Shown here: one piece after another, positions 23,892 to 32,203 of the stretch
Layout of the letters: each line of letters opens with the position of its first letter
How positions within the stretch are numbered: position 1 is the stretch's first letter
NCBI RefSeq assembly: GCF_030269685.1
Contig: NZ_BSTT01000009.1
Coordinates: 62,001-126,000, forward strand
Direction of reading: 5' to 3'
Length of the DNA stretch: 64,000 nucleotides
DNA from: Actinomycetospora sp. NBRC 106378
GTDB taxonomy: Bacteria > Actinomycetota > Actinomycetes > Mycobacteriales > Pseudonocardiaceae
The notes under the pieces: generated by a model
Databases searched by the model: none
What the model was told of the DNA's origin: nothing
The model's input: the letters and a program-made list of their open reading frames with translations, nothing else
Translations under genes and position numbers: made by a program

Positions 23892-24814
23892 GGCTCCAGG
23901 GTGTCCTCGCGCAGCCAGGTCCGCCACGTGGGGACGAGGACGTCGAGCAGGGCGGCGGGGTTCTCGACGTTCGGCGAGTGCGCCGCGTGGGGCACCGCCG
24001 CGAACTCGGCCTCCAGCCGGTCGGCCATGGTGCGCTGGGTGGTGACCGGCCAGGCGTCGTCGTGCATGCCGCACACCACGAGCGTCGCGAGGCGGCGGCC
24101 GCGCAGCGCGGCCACGAGCTCCGGCACGCGGTCGGGTTCGCTGCGCAGCGCGTCGCCCATCCCGAGCAGCGCGACCGGCGACGACCGCTCCAGCCGCTGC
24201 CGGAGGAAGGCGGCGACGGCGGGGGTGGCCGCCTCCCAGTCGCCCGCCTCCTCGCGGAGCGCGACGACGGCGTCCAGCCCGCGCCGGCGCAGGACCGGCT
24301 CCAGGACGTCCAGCCGGGTGCGGCGCGGCCCCATCGGCAGCTCGCCCGGCCCGGTGTCCATCAGCGTCAGGCCGCGCACCGGGGCGCCGGCGAGCACTGC
24401 GGCCCGCGCGACCAGCCCTCCGAAGGAGTGCCCCAGCAGCAGGACGGTGCGGCCCGCGTCCGCCTCGTCCGCCACGATCCGCGCGACGACCGCGCCCAGG
24501 GTGCTCGCCCGGTGGTCCGATTCGCTCGCCAGCGGCGGTGACTCGAACTGCCCCGGCAGGTCCAGCGCGAGGACCCCGATCCCGGCGTCCGCGACGGGGT
24601 CGATCAGCGGCGCGAAGTCCTCCTTGGAGCCGGAGTAGCCGGGCACGAGCACCGCGACCGCGTCCCACGGCTCGTCGGGCGTGCGGGCCCGTGCCTCGGC
24701 CCGCAGGGCCACGACCGACCCCGCCAGTTCCACCCGCTGCCCGCGGTGCGGGGTGAGCTGCGCCGCGGCCCGGGGCGCCTCGACGACCCGCACCGGGAGG
24801 GGCTCGTGGCTCAT
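23888..24814 (-). CDS. alpha/beta hydrolase
   Basis: A 308-residue alpha/beta-fold hydrolase. VAVLVPGYSGSKEDFAPLI carries the oxyanion region, LLLGHSFGGLVAR is the nucleophile elbow with Ser, and VPHAAHSPNVENP carries the catalytic His. LMDTGPGELPMGPRR forms part of the cap. The ATG at 24814 is directly preceded by GGAGG, an unusually short spacing, so the true start may differ. Coupled to the MpaB-like and kynU genes. Confidence 0.8.
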   Translation of the reverse strand: MSHEPLPVRVVEAPRAAAQLTPHRGQRVELAGSVVALRAEARARTPDEPWDAVAVLVPGYSGSKEDFAPLIDPVADAGIGVLALDLPGQFESPPLASESDHRASTLGAVVARIVADEADAGRTVLLLGHSFGGLVARAAVLAGAPVRGLTLMDTGPGELPMGPRRTRLDVLEPVLRRRGLDAVVALREEAGDWEAATPAVAAFLRQRLERSSPVALLGMGDALRSEPDRVPELVAALRGRRLATLVVCGMHDDAWPVTTQRTMADRLEAEFAAVPHAAHSPNVENPAALLDVLVPTWRTWLREDTLEP

Positions 24815-24887
24815 CCTCCGAAGTGTGCCCCATCCCGGTGACGTGGCGGGTCGCGCGAACTCCCGTCCCGACGACGGGTCGCCCGGG

Positions 24888-26240
24888 TCAGGCGGGCGGG
24901 CGCAGCCCCACCACGGAGCCGCCGCGCTGTTCCACCACGGTCGCCCCGACGACGTCCACACCGACCGGTCCCGCCGGGTCCGCGCGCCGGTCGACCGTGA
25001 TCAGCGGGCGCAGCGCCCCCGTCGCGGCGTCCACCGGGACGAGGCCGCCGGGGACCGGGACGAGCACGGTGGTCGGAGCGCCGAGGACGCCGGTGGGCAC
25101 CGCGGCCCCCGGGCCGAGGGTGCCGGGCAGGGTCCAGCGGGGGAGCAGCGTCGAGGAGTCGAGGCCGATCGTGGCGGTGCCGGTCCACCACAGCAGCACC
25201 GGGCCCGCGAGGCGCGCCCCGAGGCCCTGGCCCGCCGGGTCGGTGGCCGTGGAGTCGGGGATCGTGCCCGCGGCCGCCCCGAGCGGCACCGTGGCGACCG
25301 GGGTGCCGGCCGCGTCGTACACCCGCAGCGTCCCGTCCGGGGCCTCCAGGGCCGTGCGCGACTCGGCGGTGGCCACCAGGCGCCCGCCGGTCACCCCGGA
25401 GAGGACACTGAACCGGTCCTCGGGCTTGTCGTACTCGGCTGGGGCCGACGAGAGCACCGACAGCCGGTCGGACGGCTCCCCGGGACAGCGCTCGAGCACG
25501 GCGACGTCGTCCGCCCCGACCGTGATCGAGGTGTGCGGGCACTGCGCCCGCGGCTGCGGGGTGCTCTGGACCGGGGTGGGGAGAGCGCCGTACTCGAGGG
25601 TCGCGACCAGGTCGTCGCGCCACACCTCGAGGTAGTCCCGGCCGGTGGCGGTGACGTGGGAGCCGTCCGCGAGCAGCCGCGTACCGGGTCGCACGTCGGC
25701 GTTGCGGGTGGGGCCGCGCTCCCCGGTCGAGGGGTCGAAGGAGGCGACGTCGCTGCAGAAGGTGCCCACGGGCGACGTCGTCGCGAAGAGGGCGAGGACC
25801 ACGCCGGACCCCTCGCCGAGGGTGCACAGCGGGTCGGGTCGGCGGTACTCCCAGGCCACGGCGCCGGTGGCGGCGTCGAGGCCGGTGACCACCGCGGTGC
25901 CGTCGGCGTCGGTGCGGCCGGTGGCCACCGCCGCACCCACGCTCACCGGCCCGCCGAGCAGGCCGGGTCCCGGGGAGGCACCGACCGGGTCGGCGGCCCG
26001 CCACGCCTCGCGCAGGACCGTCGGCACGGCCGCCGTGTCCGGGGTCGGGACGGTGCGGAACTGTTGCAGGGTGGTCGAGGCCTCGTCGCCCGAGCGGACG
26101 ACGAGCACGACCCCGACGATCGCGGCGACCACGATCAGCGCGATCACCACGAGGTCCGCCCGGCGGCGGCGCTCCGCCCGGGGCCACCACGTGTCCCGCC
26201 GCGACGGGGCCTCGCGCTGCTCCGGGGGTGCGCTGCTCAC
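24888..26240 (-). CDS. membrane-anchored PQQ-like beta-propeller protein
   Basis: A 450-residue protein with a cytoplasmic basic N-terminus, one membrane helix (about residues 29-49, LVVIALIVVAAIVGVVLVV) and an extracellular region of repeats such as VVTGLDAATGAVAWEYR and VPVDAATGALRPLITV, the blade pattern of PQQ-type propellers. It has paired cysteines (DPLCTLGEGS with GTFCSDV). No enzyme active site is visible; it probably binds or scaffolds. The equivalent gene sits beside the DEAD-box helicase in Mycobacterium (Rv3212 by memory). Confidence 0.8.
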   Translation of the reverse strand: MSSAPPEQREAPSRRDTWWPRAERRRRADLVVIALIVVAAIVGVVLVVRSGDEASTTLQQFRTVPTPDTAAVPTVLREAWRAADPVGASPGPGLLGGPVSVGAAVATGRTDADGTAVVTGLDAATGAVAWEYRRPDPLCTLGEGSGVVLALFATTSPVGTFCSDVASFDPSTGERGPTRNADVRPGTRLLADGSHVTATGRDYLEVWRDDLVATLEYGALPTPVQSTPQPRAQCPHTSITVGADDVAVLERCPGEPSDRLSVLSSAPAEYDKPEDRFSVLSGVTGGRLVATAESRTALEAPDGTLRVYDAAGTPVATVPLGAAAGTIPDSTATDPAGQGLGARLAGPVLLWWTGTATIGLDSSTLLPRWTLPGTLGPGAAVPTGVLGAPTTVLVPVPGGLVPVDAATGALRPLITVDRRADPAGPVGVDVVGATVVEQRGGSVVGLRPPA

Positions 26241-26252
26241 CCGGCTATGGAA

Positions 26253-27872
26253 TCAGTCGGAGTCGGCACCGACCGCGACGGCCTCGGCCTCGGGCGCGTC
26301 GCTGCGGGTCCGGCCGCGTCCACGACGACGGCGGCGGGGGCGCGAACGCGAGCCCTCGCCGTCGGTGTCGTCCGAGTCGCCGGTGTCGGGACCCGCGGCG
26401 GAGGACTCCTCCGGCACCGCGTCGCCGTCGGTCACGGTCTCGTCGGTCCCGGCCACGACCTCGCCCGCACGACGACGGGTACGGCTGCGGGCGCGTCGTG
26501 GGCGCGACGGCTCCTCGGTGGCCTCGGCCGGCTCCCGGGCGGGTGCACCGTCCTCGGCCTCCTCCTCCGCGGGCCGACGACGACGGGCCACCCGGCCGGT
26601 CGCGTCCGCGGGGATGTCGAGGTCGCGGTAGAGGTGCTTGGAGTTCGAGTAGGTCTCCGGCGGCTCGGGGGCGCCGAGCTCCAGGTCGTCGGAGATCATC
26701 TTCCACTTGGGCAGGTCGTCCCAGTCGACGAGCGTGATCGCGATGCCCGTCTTGCCCGCCCGGCCGGTGCGGCCGATGCGGTGGACGTAGGTCTTCGCGT
26801 CGTCGGGGCACTGGTAGTTCACGACGTGGGTGACGCCGGTGACGTCGATCCCGCGGGCCGCGACGTCGGTGCAGACCAGGACGTCGATGCGCCCGTTGCG
26901 GAAGGCCTTGAGGGCGTGCTCGCGGGCACCCTGACCGAGGTCGCCGTGCACGGCCCCGACCTTGAACCCGCGCTCGGCGAGCTCCTCGGAGACCTTGCTC
27001 GCGGTGCGCTTGGTGCGGGTGAACACCATCGTCGGGCCGCGCTCGTCGGCCTGCAGCGTGCGGGCGAGCATCTCGACCTTGTCCATCGCGTGGGCGCGGT
27101 AGACGAACTGCGCGGTGCGCTCGCCGATGGCGCTGGCGTCGACCTGCTCGGCGCGGATGTGCGTCGGCTGCGTGAGGAACGTGCGGGCCAGCGTGATGAT
27201 CGGGCCCGGCATGGTGGCCGAGAAGAGCATCGTCTGGCGCTGGTCGGGCAGCATCGACAGGATGCGCTCGACGTCGGGCAGGAAGCCCAGGTCGAGCATC
27301 TCGTCGGCCTCGTCGAGCACCAGCCCGCCGACCTTGGCGAGGACCAGGTGGCCCTGCTGCGCGAGGTCGAGGAGTCGGCCGGGGGTCCCGACGACGAGCT
27401 CGACGCCGGACTGCAGCGCGGCGATCTGCTGCTCGTAGGGGCGGCCGCCGTAGATCGAGACGACGCGCGTGCCGAGGCCCTTGGAGGCGCCCTCCAGGTC
27501 CTTCGCGACCTGCAGGCACAGCTCACGGGTGGGGACGACGACGAGCGCGCGCGGCGTGCCGTCCTCGGTGGGGGTGCCGAGGCGCTGCAGCAGCGGGACG
27601 CCGAAGCCCAGCGTCTTGCCGGTGCCGGTGCGCGCCTGGCCGATCACGTCCTCGCCGGCCAGTGCCAGCGGCAGCGTCAGCTCCTGGATCGCGAACGTGC
27701 GCTCGATGCCGTTCGCGGTGAGCGACTCGACGATCTCCGGGATGACGCCGAGCTCGGCGAACGTGGGGGAGGCGTCGGACGACGTGGTGGTGGCCACGGC
27801 CTGGGTGACGACCTCGGTGGCGGCCTCGGGAGCCTCGGTGTCGGTGCTCTCGGGGTTGTCGGTGGAGTTCAG
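26253..27872 (-). CDS. rhlE: DEAD-box RNA helicase with probable CTG start
   Basis: A 539-residue helicase: Q motif FAIQELTLPLA, motif I ARTGTGKT, Ia PTRELCLQV, II VLDEADEML, III SATMP, IV/V VLVCTDVAARGIDV, VI HRIGRTGRAGKTG. The tail from about residue 430 is acidic and arginine-rich (RRRRPAEEEAEDG, RRRRRGRGRTRSD), an RNA-binding extension. No ATG or GTG lies ahead of a natural N-terminus; a CTG at 27872 has GAGAGG seven bases upstream and gives LNSTDNPESTDTEAPE. The first GTG (27797) lacks a ribosome site but keeps all motifs. It unwinds structured RNA, in ribosome assembly or mRNA turnover. Confidence 0.88.
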   Translation of the reverse strand: MNSTDNPESTDTEAPEAATEVVTQAVATTTSSDASPTFAELGVIPEIVESLTANGIERTFAIQELTLPLALAGEDVIGQARTGTGKTLGFGVPLLQRLGTPTEDGTPRALVVVPTRELCLQVAKDLEGASKGLGTRVVSIYGGRPYEQQIAALQSGVELVVGTPGRLLDLAQQGHLVLAKVGGLVLDEADEMLDLGFLPDVERILSMLPDQRQTMLFSATMPGPIITLARTFLTQPTHIRAEQVDASAIGERTAQFVYRAHAMDKVEMLARTLQADERGPTMVFTRTKRTASKVSEELAERGFKVGAVHGDLGQGAREHALKAFRNGRIDVLVCTDVAARGIDVTGVTHVVNYQCPDDAKTYVHRIGRTGRAGKTGIAITLVDWDDLPKWKMISDDLELGAPEPPETYSNSKHLYRDLDIPADATGRVARRRRPAEEEAEDGAPAREPAEATEEPSRPRRARSRTRRRAGEVVAGTDETVTDGDAVPEESSAAGPDTGDSDDTDGEGSRSRPRRRRRGRGRTRSDAPEAEAVAVGADSD

Positions 27873-28226
27873 GGGTCTGCCTCTCTCGCGTCTGGTGCAC
27901 GCGAGATGTGCCGGTTGGCTCGACCGCTCCGCCCGGGCAGCGATGCCGTCGGGCACGAGGAGGCGGGAGAACCAGGGAGACCCGCGCGCGCTGGTGCGTC
28001 CCGCTCCGGGGGCCGACGGCGCCGGCCCGCCCGGGGGCGGGAGGCCCTGCGGCCGGCGACGGGGCGTGGGGGAGCGGTCCCGTGCGGGGCCACATCGGTC
28101 AGGTAGGGGTGTCACCGGCCTGGACCTGACGCCATGATAGCGGGTGTGGGCGACGTTGTTCACCACCACCGCCGGGCGTCGTGGTCGCAGGCGGTGCACG
28201 GACGGGTGGTCGTAGGCTTCCGCGCC
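27873..28226. other. 354-bp space: long leader of the helicase and upstream region
   Basis: No gene was recognised. The minus strand is probably a leader of about 250 bases of very GC-rich, foldable sequence (for example the segment near 28020-28060 with GGCGCCGGCC and CCGCCCGGGGGCGGG) between a promoter at 28134-28162 and the helicase start. On the plus strand TAGGCT (28213-28218) stands about eight bases before the GTG of the ferritin-like gene, fitting a leaderless transcript. Confidence 0.5.
28134..28162 (-). promoter_or_regulatory. probable promoter of the DEAD-box helicase gene
   Basis: On the minus strand TATCAT (28139 to 28134) is a good -10 box. Seventeen bases upstream is TGAACA (28162 to 28157), matching four of six -35 positions. 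Transcription would start near 28127 and give a leader of about 255 bases. Inferred from text only. Confidence 0.45.
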
Positions 28227-28865
28227 GTGAGCGACGGCGGCGTACGGGACGAATCGCGGGCCCTGCTGGGCCTCGTGGCCTACGGCGAGCTCGCCGCGTT
28301 CAGCCGCCTCGCCGCGGACGCGCAGCGGGCCCCCGACCTCCCGGGACGCATCGAGCTGGCGACCCTGGCCGCCGTCGAGATGGACCACTTCCGCCGGGTG
28401 CGCGACCACCTCGCCGCGGGCGGGGTCGAGGTGTCCGAGGCGATGGCGCCGTTCGTCGAGCGGGTCGACGGGCTGCTGCGCACCCTGGCTGCGCGCGACT
28501 GGGTGGAGGGCCTCGTCGCGACGACGCTCGGGCGCGGTCTGGTCACCGACCTGCAGGCCGAGGCCCTCGACGGCCTCTCCGGCCCCGACGCCGAGCTGGT
28601 GCGCGAGGTGATCGCCGACGCCGGACACGACGCGTTCGTGGCCGAGCGGGTCCGCGCGGCGTGCGCTGACCCCCAGGTGCACGGCCGGCTCTCGATGTGG
28701 GCCCGCCGGTTGCTCGGGGAGGCGCTCGCCGCCGTGACCGCGGCCCTGGACGAGAACCCCGGCCTCGCCGCCGTGGTCGCGGAGGGCACCTCGGGGACGC
28801 GCTCCCCGGTGCTCAAGCGACTCAAGTCGGCGCACAACAAGCGGGTCGCCGCCCTCGGCCTGTAG
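28227..28865 (+). CDS. ferritin-like-fold protein (tRNA-hydroxylase-like)
   Basis: A 212-residue helical protein. LLGLVAYGELAAFSRLAADAQ, IELATLAAVEMDHFRRVRDHL and WVEGLVATTLGRGLVTDLQ give the spaced Glu and ExxH-like pattern of a four-helix diiron bundle of the MiaE-like group. Members in actinobacteria have unknown substrates. The GTG at 28227 follows a TAGGCT box, suggesting a leaderless message. The gene occupies the same place beside rhlE in Mycobacterium (Rv3210c by memory). Confidence 0.78.
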   Translation: MSDGGVRDESRALLGLVAYGELAAFSRLAADAQRAPDLPGRIELATLAAVEMDHFRRVRDHLAAGGVEVSEAMAPFVERVDGLLRTLAARDWVEGLVATTLGRGLVTDLQAEALDGLSGPDAELVREVIADAGHDAFVAERVRAACADPQVHGRLSMWARRLLGEALAAVTAALDENPGLAAVVAEGTSGTRSPVLKRLKSAHNKRVAALGL

Positions 28866-28960
28866 CGCGCGTTCGCCCTGAGCGAGCCCGGCCGCCGGGG
28901 TGCCCCGTTCTCGACTAGCCTCGCGGTCGCCAGGTCAACGAACGAGGACCGGAGGGTCGC

Positions 28961-29191
28961 GTGGAGGTCAAGATCGGCGTCGCGGACAGCCCGCGCGAAC
29001 TCGTCGTCTCGAGCGGGCAGACGCCCGACGAGGTGGCGGAGCTCGTGGACGGTGCCCTGTCCGGCAGCAGCGGCACCCTGTCGCTGACCGACGACAAGGG
29101 CCGCCGCTACCTCATCCCGGCCACCCGGATCGCCTACGTGGAGATCGCGCCGTCCGAGGTGCGCCGCGTGGGCTTCGGCGTCGGCAGCTGA
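28961..29191 (+). CDS. DUF3107 small protein
   Basis: A 76-residue protein, MEVKIGVADSPRELVVSSGQ to VRRVGFGVGS, matching the actinobacterial DUF3107 family in length and text (EVKIGV, ARELV, DDKGRRYLIPA). Function unknown. GGAGGG lies four bases before the GTG. In Mycobacterium the same small gene accompanies the TetR gene that here lies convergent to it. Confidence 0.85.
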   Translation: MEVKIGVADSPRELVVSSGQTPDEVAELVDGALSGSSGTLSLTDDKGRRYLIPATRIAYVEIAPSEVRRVGFGVGS

Positions 29192-29230
29192 GGGTTCCCC
29201 TGACGTCGGGGTCTCCCGGCCGGGCGGGCG

Positions 29231-29893
29231 TCAGCCCTCCTGCCGGGGGAACCCGCCGCCGATCCCTCGCCAGGCGAGGGTGGACATGAGGGCGATGGCG
29301 TCCTCGCGGGGCGGCTGCAGCCCGGCGTCCAGCCAGTAGCGCGCCGCCGTCGTCGAGAGACCGACCAGGCCGACCGCGAGCAGCCGGGCCCGCTCGGGCT
29401 CCAGGCCGGCGTCCGCGGTGACCACCTCGGTCACCGCGTCGATGCAGTCGCTCGTCGCCCGGTCGACGATCTCCGCGATCTCGGGCGTCGCCCGGGTGTC
29501 GGTCTCGAACACCAGGCGCATCGCGCCGTCGCGTGAGGACACCACGTCGAAGTAGGCCTGCACGGCCGCGTGCACGCGGGCCTTGTTGTCGGTGGTGGAG
29601 CGCATCGCCGCCCGCACCGTGCGCACCATCTCGTTGGCCGCGGACTCCACCAGCGCCCGGTACAGGTCGAGCTTGCCGGGGAAGTGCTGGTAGAGCACCG
29701 GCTTGCTGACCCCGGCGCGCTCGGCGATCTCGTCCATCGCCGCCGCGTGGTAGCCCTGGGCCCCGAACACCGAGCGGGCGGCCGCGAGGAGCTGCGCCCG
29801 CCGCTGCGAGCGCGACATGCGCGGCCGGCCGGCCGATCCCGCCGGGGGCGACCCGCCGGCCGCCGTCCGCGCCGCCGCTCCGGTCTCGCTCAT
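29231..29893 (-). CDS. TetR-family regulator
   Basis: A 220-residue regulator. The helix-turn-helix is clear: RAQLLAAARSVFGAQGYHAAAMDEIAERAGVSKPVLYQHFPGKLDLYRAL. The C-terminal ligand domain (about 80-210) ends near AWRGIGG. Orthologous position to mycobacterial Rv3208 (memory). Its target is not shown; the divergent alpha/beta-hydrolase gene at 30070 across 176 bases is the nearest candidate, but I found no strong palindrome between them. Confidence 0.87.
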   Translation of the reverse strand: MSETGAAARTAAGGSPPAGSAGRPRMSRSQRRAQLLAAARSVFGAQGYHAAAMDEIAERAGVSKPVLYQHFPGKLDLYRALVESAANEMVRTVRAAMRSTTDNKARVHAAVQAYFDVVSSRDGAMRLVFETDTRATPEIAEIVDRATSDCIDAVTEVVTADAGLEPERARLLAVGLVGLSTTAARYWLDAGLQPPREDAIALMSTLAWRGIGGGFPRQEG

Positions 29894-30069
29894 CGCTGCC
29901 CCGCTCCCCGCATCGACGTCCGCCGCCCGGGCGGACCTGCCGCTCCACCCGGTCGCAGCGACCCTACCGACCGTGCCGCCGGGGTGCTCCCGTCACGCGC
30001 CGTGCGCCGGTCGTCGCCCTGCGGAACACCGGTGAGCCGGATTCGCTTCACCTGTCGTCCACCTGCACC

Positions 30070-31119
30070 ATGGTCATCGTGACCATCACGGCTCCGGGGA
30101 GTGGCCCGCAGGTGAACGGGAGCCCGCTCCCGTTCGCTCCGACGAGCGCTCTCGGGCCGATCGGCGACCCCACGCCGCACTGGCCGGGCCGTCGGGTCGT
30201 GGTCGACGGCGTCGAGCTGCACGTGCGCGACACCCCCGCGGTCGGCGCGGCCGAGGGGACCGTCGTCTACGTGCACGGTCTCGGTGGGTCCGCCACCAAC
30301 TGGACCGATCTGGCCGGCGCGCTGTCCTCGCGTTGGACGGGCCACGCGGTCGACCTGCCGGGCTTCGGGCACTCCACCCCGCGCGTCGACCGGGACTACT
30401 CGTTGCGCGCCCACGCCGACGCCGTCGGGGCCTTCGTCGCCTCGCTCGGCGAGCCCGTGCACCTGGTCGGCAACTCGCTCGGCGGCGCGGTCGCGATGAC
30501 CGTCGCGGCCGACCACCCCGACGCCGTCCGGACGACGACGCTGGTCAGTCCCGCGATGCCCGACCTGCGCCCGGCCCCCACGCGGCTCGGCGACGGCAAG
30601 ATGGCGCTGGCCGCGATCCCGCTCGTCGGCGCCCGCACACGGCGGGAGCTGGCCGCGGAGGACCCCGGCACGCGCCTGCGCCGCACGATGCGGCTCTGCT
30701 ACGCCGACCCCGATGCCGTGAGCCCCGCCGCCTTCGCCCAGGCGGTCGCCGAGCAGGCCCAGCGGGCCGAGTACCCGTGGCTCGCCGAGGCGCTGCAGCG
30801 GTCGTTCGGCGGCCTCGTGTCCACCTGGTTCGCGCCGCGGTCCCGGTCGCTGTGGTCGATCGCCGCCCGGGTGCGGACACCCACCCTCGTCGTGTGGGGC
30901 GAGGTCGACCGGCTGATCTCGGTGCGCAAGGCCCGTCGGACCGTCGCGTCGATCCCGCGCGCCCGGCTGCTCCGCCTGCCCGGGACCGGGCACGTGGCCC
31001 AGATGGAACGGCCCGCCGTCGTGGCCCGCGCGATCCTGGGCATGGTCGACGCGGTGGCCGACGGCACGTGGGACTCCGCGGTGGTTCGTCCGGATGTCTG
31101 TGGGACCGTGCCGGGGTGA
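30070..31119 (+). CDS. alpha/beta hydrolase
   Basis: A 349-residue hydrolase. VVYVHGLGGSATNWTDL holds the oxyanion HG motif, VDLPGFGHSTP and VHLVGNSLGGAVAMTVA hold the nucleophile Ser, VVWGEVDRLISV the acid Asp, and LPGTGHVAQMERP the catalytic His. Epoxide-hydrolase/esterase-like. The last residues (VVRPDVCGTVPG) are encoded by CGTCCGGATGTCTG, a string also found in the 14.8-kb repeat, so the 3' end may have absorbed part of such an element. GTGA overlap with the DUF3152 gene. Confidence 0.82.
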   Translation: MVIVTITAPGSGPQVNGSPLPFAPTSALGPIGDPTPHWPGRRVVVDGVELHVRDTPAVGAAEGTVVYVHGLGGSATNWTDLAGALSSRWTGHAVDLPGFGHSTPRVDRDYSLRAHADAVGAFVASLGEPVHLVGNSLGGAVAMTVAADHPDAVRTTTLVSPAMPDLRPAPTRLGDGKMALAAIPLVGARTRRELAAEDPGTRLRRTMRLCYADPDAVSPAAFAQAVAEQAQRAEYPWLAEALQRSFGGLVSTWFAPRSRSLWSIAARVRTPTLVVWGEVDRLISVRKARRTVASIPRARLLRLPGTGHVAQMERPAVVARAILGMVDAVADGTWDSAVVRPDVCGTVPG

Positions 31120-32117
31120 CCCGATCGTCCGGCCCGTCCCGCAGGACGCGCCCGCCCGAGCGCGAGGCGGACGACGCGGCGGGGCACGGGTCGGACGGGC
31201 CGCGCCGGTCCCGTCGGCGCGGCGAGCCGCTGGCCGCGTCGTGGTCGCCCCAGCCACGGGACGCGGCGACGCCCGGGACGCCGTCCCGCTCCCGGCGGGG
31301 CGCCCTCGCGGCGCTCGCCGTGGTGCTGCTGGCCCTGACCGGCTTCGTCGTCGTGCGGGCCCTGGCGCCCGACGCCGGGACCACCGACGTCCGCTCGCCC
31401 GCGGCCGCCGCCGAGCAGGGACCCGTCGTCGGGGAGGCGCCCTCCGGGGGCGACTACGCCGGGGTCGACATCCCGACCGCGGAGCTCCCGGCCGGCGGGG
31501 ACTTCCCCGTCTCCGGCGAGGGGACGTGGCGGGTGCTGCCCGGCGGGACGACGCAGGTCGGGACGGGGCGGGTGTACACCTACACCGTCGAGGTCGAGGA
31601 CGGCGCGACCCTGGCCGAGGGCGACGCGGCGTTCGCCACCGCCGTCGACGCGACCCTCGACGACCCCCGCAGCTGGACCGGGAGCGGCCAGATCGCGCTC
31701 CGTCGGGTCGACGCCTCGGCGGGCGTCGTCCCGGACTTCCGGATCAGCCTGACCTCGCAGCTCACCACGCGGGCGCAGTGCGGCTACCAGATCCGCTACG
31801 AGGCGTCGTGCTGGAAGTCCGACATCGGGCGGGTGCTGATCAACGGGTCGCGGTGGGTGCGCGGCGCGGCGGCGTTCGAGGGGCAGCTGGGGCTCTACCG
31901 GCAGTACGCGATCAACCACGAGGTCGGGCACGTCTTCCGCAACCAGCACGTGCCGTGCCCGGCGAACGGGGCGCTCGCGCCGGTGATGATGCAGCAGAGC
32001 TTCGGGGTGTCGAACGACTACCTGGCCCAGCTCACCGACGCCAACCCGCAGGGGATCCAGATCCCGCGCGACGGCTCGGTCTGCCGCCCCAACGCCTGGC
32101 CCAACCCGGTCCGCTGA
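31116..32117 (+). CDS. DUF3152 secreted/membrane zinc metalloprotease-like protein
   Basis: A 333-residue protein: basic disordered N-terminus, a membrane helix (about residues 63-82, ALAALAVVLLALTGFVVVRA), then an extracellular domain with INHEVGHVFRNQH near residue 268, an HExxH variant (HEVGH) that binds zinc and supplies the base. CGYQIRYEASCW and VPCPANG provide likely disulfides. DUF3152 proteins are actinobacterial and sit next to moeZ as here. Their substrate is unknown. Translationally coupled to the hydrolase. Confidence 0.82.
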   Translation: MTRSSGPSRRTRPPEREADDAAGHGSDGPRRSRRRGEPLAASWSPQPRDAATPGTPSRSRRGALAALAVVLLALTGFVVVRALAPDAGTTDVRSPAAAAEQGPVVGEAPSGGDYAGVDIPTAELPAGGDFPVSGEGTWRVLPGGTTQVGTGRVYTYTVEVEDGATLAEGDAAFATAVDATLDDPRSWTGSGQIALRRVDASAGVVPDFRISLTSQLTTRAQCGYQIRYEASCWKSDIGRVLINGSRWVRGAAAFEGQLGLYRQYAINHEVGHVFRNQHVPCPANGALAPVMMQQSFGVSNDYLAQLTDANPQGIQIPRDGSVCRPNAWPNPVR

Positions 32118-32203
32118 GACCACGGCTGCACGTCGGGAACACCCGGCCCGGGCATGGGGTTGAATCGGGTCGAGCAGTCGTCGTATGAGGAGCTGAACGC
32201 CCG

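Noticed and set aside
24681..28106. A 1141-residue open frame on the plus strand
   Set aside because: It lies antisense to the hydrolase, beta-propeller and helicase genes and has Arg/Gly/Ala composition typical of shadow frames in high-GC DNA.
32160..32189. Promoter TTGAAT, 17 bases, GTATGA before moeZ
   Set aside because: The implied start would fall at or after the ribosome site GAGGAG, so the match is probably chance.
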